From Acidobacteriota bacterium (lineage in GTDB: Bacteria; Acidobacteriota; Vicinamibacteria; Marinacidobacterales; Marinacidobacteraceae): a stretch of DNA of 61,338 nt. Shown here in pieces: positions 25,508-35,493 of the stretch. The first letter of the stretch is position 1, and each line of letters begins with the position of its first letter. The stretch covers positions 1 through 61,338 of the forward strand of contig JAJDUD010000046.1 in assembly GCA_022826825.1 (NCBI GenBank), in the 5' to 3' direction. The translations under genes and the position numbers were made by a program. The notes below the pieces were generated by a model. That model worked only from the letters and a program-made list of their open reading frames with translations. It had not been told where the DNA came from and ran no database searches.

Positions 25508-26935
25508 TTGAAGCACACGCTGCGGACCGTGGCGCTTGCGCTGGCCGTGTTTCCACTCGGCGTCGGGCTCGGTTGCCGTGGAGCAGGCACCGGCGACGGG
25601 CCGGCCCCCACGCAAACCGCCATGGAGGGGGCCGACTTCCGGCTCCGGTCGGATGTCGAAGCGGCGCTGCCGGGCCGGGCGAAGGCCTTCGCGGCGGACC
25701 CCGGCGACGACGCCGCCCGGCGCGCCTACGCCGACATCCTCTACCGGCTCGGGAACGTGTGGGAAGCCGACGAGGTCATTGCGCCGCTCGGGGACCCCGC
25801 TTCGGCGAACGCGCCGGACCTCCAGCTCCCCGCCTGGATGGCATACCTGCTCGGTGACTACGGGCGCGCCGAGACGCTCTACGGCAGGCTGCTGGCGATC
25901 ACCGGGGAGGGCTCCGAAGAGCGCGCGCAGGCGACCGAGGGCCTGACCCTCACCTGGTACCAGACGAACCGGTTCGCGAAGGCGCGGGAGCTGCCGCCAC
26001 CCGAAGACACTGAGGGCGCCTCCGGGCTTCTCGCCTTCATGCAGGCGTTCGAGGGAGAGCCCTACCGGACCGAGTGGGCGCCCGGCGAGCGCGTCTCCCA
26101 CCTCCCGATGACGAACGACATCACCCAGCCCGGCGCGCTTCCCACGGTCGATCTCGACGTGGACGGCCGGACCGTGTCCCTCGTCCTCGACACGGGCGGC
26201 GACCGCCTCTATCTCGACCGGGACATCTACGACGGCCTCGGACTCACCACCCTCGCCACCCGCGAGGCGCGCTATGCCTACACCGGAGGCGAGACCGTCG
26301 AAGAGCCGCTCGGGGTTGCCGAAACAGTCGGGATGGGCGGCGTGACCCTGACGAACGTCCCGGTGGTCGGCGCCACCTGGAAGGCGCTCGGCCAGCCGAG
26401 CGACGGGGTCCTCACCACGCAACTGCTCAAGCAGTTCCTGAGCACCATGGACTACGACAACCGCCGCATCACGCTGCGCGAACGGACGCCGGAGGCCCTC
26501 GCGGGACTCCTCCGGACCTTCGGGGACAGCCCGCCCGTCGAAGCGCCGTTCTTCATGACGGGCACCCACCTCATGTTCGCGAAAGGAAGCCTGAACGGCC
26601 ACCCGGGCATGAACTACTTCCTCGATTCGGGGCTCGCCATGAGCATGCCGATGATCCTGGTCGACGAGACCGTCGAACTCCTCGGGCTCGAACCGAACGC
26701 CATCGACGGCACCGACTACTTCTGGGTCCCCATCGAGTCCCACGGCCTGAACGGCCTGATGAAGGGGGCCACCCAGGCGATGGGCAACGTCTTCGTCGAG
26801 GAGGGGGCTTTCTGGCAGAGCGGCTTCATGATGGACGCGCTCCTTTCCCACCAGTACCTCTGGCCGCTCGGCTCGTGGACCATCGATTTCGACAACATGA
26901 CGTACTACTTCCCGGCGCCGGAGTCGCGAGAGTGA
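25508..26935 (+). CDS. Retropepsin-like aspartyl protease lipoprotein with TPR-like N-terminus
   Basis: 475 aa. The start is TTG at 25508 behind AAGGGGGAG. A lipoprotein signal (VGLGC) is followed by a helical TPR-like part (about 60-180) and two protease-like halves, each with a catalytic triad: VLDTGGD in the first and FLDSGLA in the second. It fits the 'aspartyl protease family' of exported bacterial proteins. Two D-(T/S)-G lobes in one chain would allow an internal dimer like pepsin. Substrate unknown; it stands alone between repeats and the coiled-coil gene. Confidence 0.82.
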   Translation: MKHTLRTVALALAVFPLGVGLGCRGAGTGDGPAPTQTAMEGADFRLRSDVEAALPGRAKAFAADPGDDAARRAYADILYRLGNVWEADEVIAPLGDPASANAPDLQLPAWMAYLLGDYGRAETLYGRLLAITGEGSEERAQATEGLTLTWYQTNRFAKARELPPPEDTEGASGLLAFMQAFEGEPYRTEWAPGERVSHLPMTNDITQPGALPTVDLDVDGRTVSLVLDTGGDRLYLDRDIYDGLGLTTLATREARYAYTGGETVEEPLGVAETVGMGGVTLTNVPVVGATWKALGQPSDGVLTTQLLKQFLSTMDYDNRRITLRERTPEALAGLLRTFGDSPPVEAPFFMTGTHLMFAKGSLNGHPGMNYFLDSGLAMSMPMILVDETVELLGLEPNAIDGTDYFWVPIESHGLNGLMKGATQAMGNVFVEEGAFWQSGFMMDALLSHQYLWPLGSWTIDFDNMTYYFPAPESRE

Positions 26936-26999
26936 GTGTGGACAGCATCGTCCCACCGTTCCGGCGGCGGCCCGGGAACCTGGCGTAGGGGGGCGCGGG

Positions 27000-27443
27000 A
27001 TGCCCGAAGGAAGCGGCAGGGACGCGAAGAAACTGGTCTTTACGTTCGAGGTGAGCGTTCTCGACAGGGGCGGTGACGGGTGGGAAGCGCGGTGCGACGA
27101 CGGCGACCTCCACCTCACGGGCGTCGAGAGTCAGCGGCTCCTCGTCGAGAAAGTGAAGGAGCACTTCCTGAGGATCGGGGACGCAATGGGACCGGTGGGT
27201 GATCGCGTCCTGTTCCACCTCCGGCTGGACTGCCCCGATCCCGATGCCGCCGCACCGGGGGAATCACGGCCAGACAAACGACCCGAAGCCGAGGGACGGA
27301 AGTCGCAAGGGGCAACCCTGCGGGCCGAATTCCGCGGTCTGGGAGACGACGTCGAAGACCTGACATCCCGAATCGACGACCTGGAAGACCAGGTCGAGGA
27401 CCTCCAATCCCGAATCGACGACCTCGAAGGGGAGCTGCTCTAG
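27000..27443 (+). CDS. Hypothetical protein with repeated C-terminal coiled coil
   Basis: 147 aa, no family recognised. The first 80 residues look globular (VFTFEVSVLDRGGDGWEARC...). After a charged linker, the last 35 residues form a coiled coil built from two nearly identical 14-residue units (VEDLTSRIDDLEDQ and VEDLQSRIDDLEGE), a 42-bp tandem duplication at 27351-27392 and 27393-27434. It ends 69 bases before the S9 peptidase gene and could be co-transcribed with it. Confidence 0.7.
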   Translation: MPEGSGRDAKKLVFTFEVSVLDRGGDGWEARCDDGDLHLTGVESQRLLVEKVKEHFLRIGDAMGPVGDRVLFHLRLDCPDPDAAAPGESRPDKRPEAEGRKSQGATLRAEFRGLGDDVEDLTSRIDDLEDQVEDLQSRIDDLEGELL

Positions 27444-27512
27444 CGCGAACTTCGCGGCGTCCCCGCCTCGCGTAAGATGCGGGGTTCCCCCGACCGGGGA
27501 GGAGGGACCGTC

Positions 27513-29963
27513 ATGCGGCTTCCGTTGCTTCGTCTGTTGATCGTTCCGGCCACCTTGCTGGCCGCTGCCGCCGCCGCCCAGGACGGCTACCAGATGCCGC
27601 CCGAGGACATCGTGCGGATCGCGGAGGCCCCGCCGACGCCCGGGATCTCGGTGTCCCCCGACAAGGCGCACGCAGTGCTCACCCACCGCGCGAGCCTGAT
27701 CCCGCTCGCCGAGCTGTCGCGGGCCGAACTGCGGATCGCCGGCCTCCGGATCGACCCGGCGGCCAACGCCGCGAGCCGGCGGCGGATGTTCCGGGGCCTC
27801 ACCCTCGAGGCGCTCGACGGCGGCGCCGAGACGGCGATCACCGGCCTGCCGGACCCGCTCCGGGGCGACCACCTGAGCTGGGCGCCCGACGGTTCCCGCT
27901 TCGCCTTCACCCACACCGGGGACGACGGGGTGGAGCTGTGGACGGTGGACGCCGGCAGCGGCGCGGCGGCCCGCGTCACCTCCGGCGTGAACGCGATCTT
28001 CCGGAACACCCCGTTCCACTGGCTCAGCGACAGCGCCCATCTCGCGGTGCGGATCGTGGACGCGGACCGCGGCATGCCGCCGGAGGCCCCCGCGGTTCCC
28101 GAGACGCCGGTGATCCAGGAGACCACCGGACGGGTGGCGCCGGCCCGGACCTACCAGGACCTGCTGACGAGCCCCCACGACAACGCGCTGTTCAACTACT
28201 ACGGCGCCGCCCGCGCGGTCGTCGTGGATCTCTCCGGGGGCGCCACCGAGATCGCCGGCCCGGGGATCATCGACCGCTTCGCGCCGTCGCCGGACGCGAA
28301 CTACCTGCTCGTGAGCACGGTCCACGAGCCGTTCTCGTGGCTGGTGCCGTATTCCCGGTTCCCCCGCCGGATCGAGATCCGGGACCGCAGCGGAGCGGTC
28401 GTCCGCGAGGTCGTGGACCTGCCGCTCCACGAGGAGATCCCGATCGGCCGTGACTCGGCGCCGACCGGGCCGCGGTCCGTGGGCTGGCGCGGCGACCACG
28501 ACGCCACCCTGGTCTGGACGGAAGCCCGCGACGGCGGCGACCCGCACGCCGAAGCCTCGGTGCGCGACGTGCTGGTGCAGCTCTCCGCCCCCTTCGAGGG
28601 CGATCCCGAAGTGCTGCTCCAGGTGCCGCTCCGGATGATGGGAGCGACCTTCGGCGGCGGGCGCGGGGTGGCGATCACCCGCTGGTGGATCAACCGCGCC
28701 GAGCAGATCTGGGCCGTCCCGGCCGCCGGCGACGGCGAGCCCACGCTGGCGTTCGATACCTCGTACGAGGACCGCTACGCCGCGCCGGGGATGCCGCTGA
28801 CCACCCGGAACGAGCGGGGAGCGCGGGTGCTCCTCACCTCGGCGGACGGCTCGAAGGCGTACCTGACCGCGGAGGGCGCGTCCCCCGAGGGCAACCGGCC
28901 CTTCGTGGACGAGTGGGACCTCGCGACCGGCGAGACGCGGCGGCTCTTCCGGTCGGACGCCGACGCCTACGAGACCCCGCTGGCGCTTCTCGATCCGGAG
29001 GCCGGGCTGCTGCTCACCCGGAAGGAGACCCGGACCACGCCTCCCAACTACTACGTCCGCGACCTCGGCAGCGGCGGCGAGTCCAGCGCCATCACCGACA
29101 TCGCCCACCCGTATCCCGCGCTCGAAGGCGCGGGCCGCGAACTCATCCGCTACCAGCGGAGCGACGGCATCGAACTGAACGCCCTGCTCCACACCCCGCC
29201 GGGCTACGACCAGGCCCGCGACGGCCGCCTGCCGCTGATCGTGTGGGCCTACCCGCGCGAGTACAAGAGCGCCGCGGCCGCCGCCCAGGTGCGGGACTCG
29301 CCGAACCGGTTCAGCTTCATCAGTTGGGGCTCGGCGCTCTACTGGCTGACCCAGGGCTACGCGGTCATGGAGAACGCCACCATGCCGATCATCGGCGAGG
29401 GCGACGAGGAGCCGAACGACAGCTACGTCGAGCAGCTCGTCGCGAGTGGCCAGGCGGCGGTGGACGAGGCGGTGCGGCGCGGGGTCGCCGACCCGGAGCG
29501 GACCGCCATCGCCGGGCACTCCTACGGCGCGTTCATGACCGCGAACCTGCTGGCGCACTCGGACATCTTCCGGGCGGGGATCGCCCGGAGCGGCGCCTTC
29601 AACCGCAGCCTCACGCCCTTCGGCTTCCAGAGCGAGCCGCGGACCTTCTGGGAAGCCCCGGAGATCTACTTCCGGATGTCGCCGTTCATGCACGCCGACC
29701 AGGTGAACGAGCCCATCCTGCTGATCCACGGCATCGTGGACAACAACTCGGGCACCTTCCCGGTGCAGAGCCGCCGCTTCTACCACGCCCTCAAGGGCCA
29801 CGGCGCCATCGCCCGGCTGGTGATGCTCCCGCACGAGAGCCACGGCTACGTGGCCCGCGAGTCGGTGATGCACACCCTCTGGGAGCAGCACCAGTGGCTC
29901 GAGCGCCACGTGAAACAGGCCGCGCCGCGGCTGGAGACGACCCAGGAGATGCCCCGCCGGTAA
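27513..29963 (+). CDS. S9-family serine peptidase, exported
   Basis: 816 aa. Signal peptide (LLRLLIVPATLLAAAAAAQ), N-terminal beta-propeller, C-terminal alpha/beta-hydrolase peptidase domain. The catalytic triad is Ser in GHSYGAF, Asp in GIVDNNSG and His in ESHGY. It fits S9C/acylaminoacyl- or dipeptidyl-peptidase-like enzymes and probably trims peptides in the periplasm. The start is chosen at 27513 for the signal peptide and GGAGGAGGG just upstream, not at 27477. Confidence 0.92.
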   Translation: MRLPLLRLLIVPATLLAAAAAAQDGYQMPPEDIVRIAEAPPTPGISVSPDKAHAVLTHRASLIPLAELSRAELRIAGLRIDPAANAASRRRMFRGLTLEALDGGAETAITGLPDPLRGDHLSWAPDGSRFAFTHTGDDGVELWTVDAGSGAAARVTSGVNAIFRNTPFHWLSDSAHLAVRIVDADRGMPPEAPAVPETPVIQETTGRVAPARTYQDLLTSPHDNALFNYYGAARAVVVDLSGGATEIAGPGIIDRFAPSPDANYLLVSTVHEPFSWLVPYSRFPRRIEIRDRSGAVVREVVDLPLHEEIPIGRDSAPTGPRSVGWRGDHDATLVWTEARDGGDPHAEASVRDVLVQLSAPFEGDPEVLLQVPLRMMGATFGGGRGVAITRWWINRAEQIWAVPAAGDGEPTLAFDTSYEDRYAAPGMPLTTRNERGARVLLTSADGSKAYLTAEGASPEGNRPFVDEWDLATGETRRLFRSDADAYETPLALLDPEAGLLLTRKETRTTPPNYYVRDLGSGGESSAITDIAHPYPALEGAGRELIRYQRSDGIELNALLHTPPGYDQARDGRLPLIVWAYPREYKSAAAAAQVRDSPNRFSFISWGSALYWLTQGYAVMENATMPIIGEGDEEPNDSYVEQLVASGQAAVDEAVRRGVADPERTAIAGHSYGAFMTANLLAHSDIFRAGIARSGAFNRSLTPFGFQSEPRTFWEAPEIYFRMSPFMHADQVNEPILLIHGIVDNNSGTFPVQSRRFYHALKGHGAIARLVMLPHESHGYVARESVMHTLWEQHQWLERHVKQAAPRLETTQEMPRR

Positions 29964-29970
29964 GGGGAAG

Positions 29971-30346
29971 AGGCCCCCAACGCGAGAAACGCCCATGTGC
30001 GCGTCCTCCCGCACACCCGGCCGTCATGAAAATGGCGAGGCGCGAGGAGCGAGGAGCGCCGGCCTTCAGACTAGGAGCGCCGGTGTTCACACCGGCATCG
30101 CGGCCGCAGGCCGCGAAACTCCCGGCGCCATCGCGCCACATTGCGGGGACCCGAAACGAAGATGGCGAAAGCGGAGTAGGCGCGCGCAGTTGTCGTCGCG
30201 CCACTCCCTTTGACGGGGGCGCCATGCGGCGAAATGAAGCCCAGGAGTTTCGCCCGCTGCGCGGGCGATGCCGGTCTGAAGACCGGCGCTCCTGACGCTC
30301 CTCGCCGTCCCCGTCATCGGGCGGGCTGCATTTCCACAGCAACTGG
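29971..30346. repeat. Composite repeat, copy 4 (most complete)
   Basis: B module 29971-30036, a truncated hairpin end at about 30051-30071, core 30073-30293, and the CAGCAACTGG module 30327-30346. The left hairpin is GCCGGTGT-TC-ACACCGGC and the right GCCGGTCT-GA-AGACCGGC, as in copy 1. The orientation equals that of copy 1. Confidence 0.85.
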
Positions 30347-31168
30347 CCGGCGCTCCAAGCCGTTGCGCCACGTCTGCCGTTGGGCGTTGAACGCCGTGGC
30401 GCCATCCGGACCTGCAAGTCCTACGCGCCTGCGGCCCTGCGGGCCGCTTGCAGAACCCTCGGAAGTCATTGATATTGGATAGCGATATACACAACTCCCG
30501 GAAGACCGGCATCACCTCTGGCAGCACATCCTGAATCGGCCGGCAGTCCCGAGTCGAAGGGGGTAACGCCAGGAACAGGGAGCACCTCCGACGGCGCCGG
30601 GCGTCGGGGTCCGGGAGCCCTCGTGGATTCCCTGAGGACTCGGCCCGCGCCCTCACCATCTCCATCACCACGGCCTGTGCCGCGTTCCCCGGGTCTCGGG
30701 ACGTTCCGATTCCGGCCGGAGTCTCCTCAGTCCATCCCCGGACGCGCCTCGGCAGGGTGAACTGGATCACCACTCGCGGTGGGCGGTGACCGCCAGATAC
30801 CGGCACGACCGCAAGGTTGATGACTGCCTCGATGGCGCCGGCGGATCACCCAATTGTCTCTGTCAGGACTGTTTATATCCCGAACTCGTCGCTGACTGTG
30901 GTGCTATCGTGGAGTGTTGATGATTCGACGGTACCGATCCGCTCCCAGGGGCGCACTCCAACGAACGGGCAACTCATGGTTGCCGGCATCACGGTGCGCC
31001 CGCGCAGTCGCGGCGATGGAGCCATGCATCCCTCGCTCCCACGCGGAGAGTGGGGGACAGGCGCCCGTCGGCAGGTTCGCGGCCGCGCGGGGACGGGCTG
31101 GACATCGTGGGTGAGAGCATCCGCGGACGGGGCTGCACGCCCGTCGCGACCGAGCAGGGAAACGGCTG
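30347..31168. other. Intergenic stretch without a recognisable gene
   Basis: 820 bases with no frame I would defend on either strand. Composition becomes less GC-rich near 30460-30500 and 30840-30920. The part nearest 31169 probably holds the promoter of the flavoprotein gene, but I cannot place it. Confidence 0.4.
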
Positions 31169-32557
31169 ATGGCTGCTGGAGCGGGTCGGCCCGCTCCCGC
31201 GCCGCGGCCTGGAAAACAGGTCGTCATCGTCGGTGGAGGGGCGGCCGGGTTGGGCGCCGCCTACACACTCAAGAAGCGTGGCTTCACCCCGATACTGCTT
31301 GAGGCCGAGGACCATGTCGGGGGGAGGCTTGCCGCCGACGAGGTAGACGGTTTCCTTGTTGATACGGGCGTGGACTTCTTTTGCTACTCCTACGACGCGG
31401 TCTTTCGCATCTGCGAAGAGTTGGACGTGCCGCTGGTCCGCTCGAGGCAGACGCTCGGCTGGCACAGGAATGGCCGGTGGCTGGTGACCACCGCGGAGCC
31501 GTCCATTTCCGGCATCATCCGAAACCTGAGCGCGTTCCGCGGCCTGGGGCTCCTGTCGCGAGGGGGGATGAAGCTGGTCTGGCAGGTATTTCGCCAACCC
31601 GACTACCTCACGTTTGCCAGCGACAGTCGCATGGCCGAGATTGACGGGGATGAGAGCTTTGGCGGGTACCTCGCGAGAATTGGTGCGCCCGAGTCTCTGC
31701 AGGTGACGCTCAGGGGATTCGTGGAGAATGGCGTGCTGGACTACGTCGCTCCATCCAGCCAGGCGTACATAAGGGGGTACCTGGCGAACACCTTTCTGCG
31801 ACCGCACCAGTTGATGCAGCCGGAGAAGGGTGCGGGAGCGCTGGCCCGCGCCCTGCGCGATGCGTGCGCGGACGTCATTCGGATTTCGACGCCCGTGAGG
31901 GAAGTCGTCGTCGGGGAACGGGGCGCAACGGGGGTGGTGATTGACGGCGAGACGATTGAGGCCGACGCGGTCATCTGCGCGGTTCCCGCTCCGAAAGCGC
32001 TGGAGATCATTCCCAACCTTCCGGTCGGGGTTCGGGAAACGCTGAGAAAGGTCACCTACTCCTCCGCGTGCCGGTTGGTGATGGGGCTCGACAAGCCACC
32101 GCTGCCCCCGGGCTGGCATGGCGCGATCTACCCCGAGGACGAGACTCCGCTCGTGCTGGACCGGTCCATCAACCTGCCGGGCTGCGTGCCTCCCGGGAAG
32201 AGCACGCTGGATCTGATCGCGGGACGCGAGCGCGCAAAGCAGTTGCTGGAACTGGACGACGAGGAGATCAAAGGCGAGATGCTGCGGGACGTGCGTCGAA
32301 ACGCGCCTCCCGGTTCGGCAATCCCCGGCGACCACGAAGGGCTGTTCAGTCGCGTTTACCGCTGGAGAATCGCGGTGTGCAAGGGGCCGCCCGGGATGTT
32401 CAGAGCAGTCGCGAACACCCGCCGCGAGCTTGGGCGGGATGTTCCCAATCTCTTCCTGGCGGGCGACTACACACGCGTCCCCCTGGTGAACGGAGCGCTG
32501 GCCAGCGGCATCTCTGCCGCCGAGGAGACCGTGGCTCTGTTCGCGTCCTCAGGTTGA
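31169..32557 (+). CDS. Amine-oxidase/protoporphyrinogen-oxidase-like flavoprotein
   Basis: 462 aa. FAD motif VVIVGGGAAGLGAAYTLKKRG with the acidic partner in LLEAEDHVGGRL; a C-terminal FAD segment with NLFLAGDYTRVPLVNGALASG. This is the layout of FAD-dependent amine oxidases, protoporphyrinogen oxidases and related desaturases. The substrate is not evident. Its codons look less GC-biased than those of neighbouring genes (frequent ATT, GAT, AGG), which hints at a different origin. It is isolated, with gaps on both sides. Confidence 0.85.
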   Translation: MAAGAGRPAPAPRPGKQVVIVGGGAAGLGAAYTLKKRGFTPILLEAEDHVGGRLAADEVDGFLVDTGVDFFCYSYDAVFRICEELDVPLVRSRQTLGWHRNGRWLVTTAEPSISGIIRNLSAFRGLGLLSRGGMKLVWQVFRQPDYLTFASDSRMAEIDGDESFGGYLARIGAPESLQVTLRGFVENGVLDYVAPSSQAYIRGYLANTFLRPHQLMQPEKGAGALARALRDACADVIRISTPVREVVVGERGATGVVIDGETIEADAVICAVPAPKALEIIPNLPVGVRETLRKVTYSSACRLVMGLDKPPLPPGWHGAIYPEDETPLVLDRSINLPGCVPPGKSTLDLIAGRERAKQLLELDDEEIKGEMLRDVRRNAPPGSAIPGDHEGLFSRVYRWRIAVCKGPPGMFRAVANTRRELGRDVPNLFLAGDYTRVPLVNGALASGISAAEETVALFASSG

Positions 32558-32900
32558 CGATCCGCGCATCACGCTCGTCGCCGCATTCCGTTCCCGCTGC
32601 CCACCGCCGCGATCCGACCGGGTAGCGGAGGGCCGACTCCCGCGAGGCGCACACACCTCTGCGGGGTCACCCTCGGGGCCGCTCTCTTGCGCAACGAAGT
32701 CAGACCCCCCTTGGTCGCGTACTCATGCGCGTACCCGCCCTCCGTGATCGTTCACGAAAGCCGTTGGCGCCGGCGCCAGGCCGGCGCGCCACCACACCCG
32801 TCGGCGGGACGCCCAGGCTGCATTTCACAGCAACGCGCGGCCGGCGCTCACCCCGGCACCGCCGCGCGGCAGCGCGGCGAAGTGTGTAACGCTTGCGCCC
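32558..32900. other. Intergenic gap with repeat module
   Basis: No gene seen. Contains inverted GCCGGCGC stems near 32768-32790 and the TGCATTTCACAGCAAC module at 32818-32834, then GC stems up to the phoD start. Confidence 0.5.
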
Positions 32901-34457
32901 ATGAACCGCCGGCTCTTTCTCGGAACCTCTGCCCGGGCGGGACTCGTCCTGCCCTTCGCCCGCGCCCTCCCCGTCCTCGGACAGGAAGCGGTCTTCGCCC
33001 ACGGGGTGGCGAGCGGCGACCCGCTGGCCGACCGGGTGCTGCTCTGGACGCGGGTCTCGGGTTCGGCCGACGACCGGGTCGCGGTCCGCTGGCGGGTGGC
33101 GCGGGATCCGGGGATGCGGGAAGTCGTCGCCGAGGGTGAGGGCGCCACCGGACCCGGGCGCGACTACACCTTCAAGGTCACGGCGGCCGGACTGAAGCCG
33201 GGGACGACCTACCACTACCGCTTCGAGGCGCTCGGCGAGCAGTCTCCGGTGGGCCGGACGAGGACCCTGCCCCGGAATTCCGACCACGTCCGGCTCGCCT
33301 TCGTCTCCTGCTCCAACCTGCCGTTCGGCTGGTTCAACGTCTACCGGCGGATCGCCGAGCGGGACGACCTGAACGCGGTGCTGCACCTCGGCGACTACTT
33401 CTACGAGTACCCCAACCGCGGCTACGGGGACGGGACCCGGTTCGATCGGGTGCCGCGGCCGAACAAGGAAACGACCACGCTCTCCGACTACCGGACCCGG
33501 CACGCCCAGTACAAGGCGGACCCCGACCTGCAGGAGGTCCACCGCCTCCACCCCTTCGTGTGCGTCTGGGACGACCACGAGATCACCAACAACGCCTACA
33601 CCGACGGCGCCCAGAACCACCAGATCGAGGAAGAGGAAGGCGACTGGTTCGTGCGGCGCACGGCCGCCGTGAAGGCCTACTTCGAGTGGATGCCGATCCG
33701 GGAGCCCGAGCCCTGGCCGAGCCAGCGCACCTACCGGACCTTCCGGTTCGGAAAGCTGCTGGACCTGATCATGCTCGACACCCGGTTGATCGGCCGCTCC
33801 CGGCAGGCCGAGTGGGGCGACGTGGAGGGGATGCGGCATCCCGACCGGACGCTCCTCGGCGACCGGCAGGAGCGGTGGCTCTACGGGGAACTCGCCGCGG
33901 CGAAGGCCGCCGGAGTCCGGTGGCCGGTGCTCGGACAGCAGGTGATGATGGGGCCGATGCTGGACGCTGGCGGGAATCCCCAGAACCCGGACCAGTGGGA
34001 CGGCTACGAGGCGAGCCGCGGCCGGCTCTTCGATTTCCTCGAGAGCGAGCGGATCGGCAACCTGGTGGTGCTCACCGGCGACGTCCACCAGTCGTGGGGA
34101 ATGGACGTGCCGCGGAATCCCCTGGCGGGCTACGACCCGGACACCGGCGCCGGCTCCTACGGCGTGGACTTCGTGACCACCGCGGTGTCCTCACCGAGTT
34201 CGAAGCTGCGCCGGCTGGGGACCGAGGAAGCCATCGCCGCCGAGGTGGCGGAGGAGCTCGCCCACAACCCGCACAAGAAGTTCGGGGAGGCGTTCCACCG
34301 GGGCTACTGCGTGCTCGACCTGAGGCCGGACCGCATCCAGAACGACTGGTACTTCGTGCCCACGGTGGAGGAAAAGACGGACCAGCAGCGCTGGGCGGCG
34401 GGGATCCGGGTCGCGTCGGGCACCCAGCACGGGGTGCGCGCGGACGGCCCGGCGTAG
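32901..34457 (+). CDS. phoD: PhoD-like alkaline phosphatase/phosphodiesterase, Tat-exported
   Basis: 518 aa. Twin-arginine signal MNRRLFLGTSARAG, then the PhoD N-terminal domain (FAHGVASGDPLADRVLLWTRVSG) and the metallophosphatase domain: FVSCSNL, HLGDYFYEYP, VWDDHEITNN, LTGDVHQSWG and the region around VDFVTTAVSSP. Family enzymes are Fe/Ca-dependent phosphomonoesterases or phosphodiesterases that release phosphate outside the cytoplasm. The Tat signal fits export after folding with metal. It is monocistronic. Confidence 0.93.
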   Translation: MNRRLFLGTSARAGLVLPFARALPVLGQEAVFAHGVASGDPLADRVLLWTRVSGSADDRVAVRWRVARDPGMREVVAEGEGATGPGRDYTFKVTAAGLKPGTTYHYRFEALGEQSPVGRTRTLPRNSDHVRLAFVSCSNLPFGWFNVYRRIAERDDLNAVLHLGDYFYEYPNRGYGDGTRFDRVPRPNKETTTLSDYRTRHAQYKADPDLQEVHRLHPFVCVWDDHEITNNAYTDGAQNHQIEEEEGDWFVRRTAAVKAYFEWMPIREPEPWPSQRTYRTFRFGKLLDLIMLDTRLIGRSRQAEWGDVEGMRHPDRTLLGDRQERWLYGELAAAKAAGVRWPVLGQQVMMGPMLDAGGNPQNPDQWDGYEASRGRLFDFLESERIGNLVVLTGDVHQSWGMDVPRNPLAGYDPDTGAGSYGVDFVTTAVSSPSSKLRRLGTEEAIAAEVAEELAHNPHKKFGEAFHRGYCVLDLRPDRIQNDWYFVPTVEEKTDQQRWAAGIRVASGTQHGVRADGPA

Positions 34458-34530
34458 CGGAGCCGGCGCGCTGTGAACACGCCGTCCCGCGGGTCCGCCC
34501 ACCGCCGTGATGACGCCGCCGGCTGGGAAC

Positions 34531-34695
34531 GCCGACCTCCGGTCGGCACCGCCCGCCGGAGGCGGGCGAACGCGTACGTGCTGACGCAGGGATGGCGCGA
34601 CGCCACCTGCCAGCGCCATCCGGCCTGGGAGTGGTACGTGGTTGCGGCCCTCCGGGCCGCGTGCCGACCAGAGGTCGGCGTTCCAAGCCGTACAC
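34531..34695. repeat. Two facing hairpin repeats
   Basis: GCCGACC-tcc-GGTCGGC (34531-34547) with an adjacent GCCCGCC-gg-AGGCGGGC stem, and GCCGACC-aga-GGTCGGC (34663-34679) followed by GTTCCAAGCCG, face each other in the gap after phoD. No gene in 34458-34772. Confidence 0.6.
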
Positions 34696-34772
34696 GCCGC
34701 CTTGCGTGAGCAGCGTTACGACGTGCGCGGGGCGGAGCGTCGCGCGTGCCGGTGTGGAGACCGGCGCCGAGC

Positions 34773-35199
34773 TCACCGCAGTTCAGCGAGGCGCGCGATC
34801 GACTCCGACAGATAGGGGTGGCTCCCGACGCGATCGGAGAACCGCGCATCCGCGGTGACGAGGGGGGCCTTCTCCTGAATCGCGAGCGCGAGGTAGAAGC
34901 AGTCATGGATCGGATGGCCCAGATCCGCGGCGAGTCGCGAAGCCGCCGGCGTTCGCTGGAGCAGTGTGCCCGGGACCAGGACGGGAGCGCCGCGCAACGT
35001 CTCGACGGCTTCCTCGAACTCGGCAGCCGTCTTCCTTTCGCTGCCTCATGGCCCAGAGAGCGTTCGCCGCCTCCGCGTAGAGCAGGTCCGGAGCCATGAG
35101 GGAGACTTCGCCGGTCAGCAGGAGCGCTGCCTCGTGCGAGAGCGGTTCCCGAACCAGCCACTTGACCGCGACGCTGGCGTCGACGACGTAGCGGGTCAT
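34773..35199 (-). pseudogene. Frameshifted PIN-domain toxin (VapC-like)
   Basis: The N-terminal part from ATG 35199 reads MTRYVVDASVAVKWLVREP... up to WAMRQRK near 35030, then runs out of frame. The next frame resumes with KTAAEFEEAVETLRGAPVLV and continues to the natural end (HDCFYLALA...VTADARFSD). Together they make a complete PIN domain with all acidic residues, so the only defect is a shift of one base near 35025-35035. It overlaps its antitoxin gene as ATGA. Either a recent inactivation or a sequencing/assembly error. Confidence 0.75.
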
Positions 35200-35432
35200 C
35201 CGGGCAAGTCGCGATCCCGGTCGGCCCGGATGACGTCCGTGCTGTCCGCCGTCGAAGCCAGCCGTTCCCGCAACTTGGCGGCGCGCGCCGCGAAGTCGTC
35301 GGCCCCGCCCAGCAGCGCCCGTCGGAGAATCTCGCGATGCTCCGCTTCGGCAGAACGGCCGTTTGCCGCGGCACGCAGCTTCAACTCCCGAACGACCTGA
35401 TCCGTGACCCGGCGGACCGTCAACTGAGGCAC
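35196..35432 (-). CDS. FitA-like ribbon-helix-helix antitoxin
   Basis: 78 aa from GTG at 35432, chosen because GGAGG lies about 8 bases upstream and the protein then starts VPQLTVRRVTDQVVRELK, the usual beginning of FitA/StbC-like antitoxins. Basic ribbon-helix-helix N-terminus and charged tail. It overlaps the broken toxin gene (ATGA). An intact antitoxin beside an inactive toxin would still be tolerated. Confidence 0.8.
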   Translation of the reverse strand: MPQLTVRRVTDQVVRELKLRAAANGRSAEAEHREILRRALLGGADDFAARAAKLRERLASTADSTDVIRADRDRDLPG

Positions 35433-35493
35433 ACCGAAGCCTCCATTGAATGCGCTGTCATCGCAGGCATTATCGTGAATTCGTGAGGCAACC

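Noticed and set aside
30087..30806. Minus-strand frame of about 240 codons in the gap before the flavoprotein gene
   Set aside because: Half of it is repeat-derived and the rest shows no family feature or ribosome site; too weak to call.
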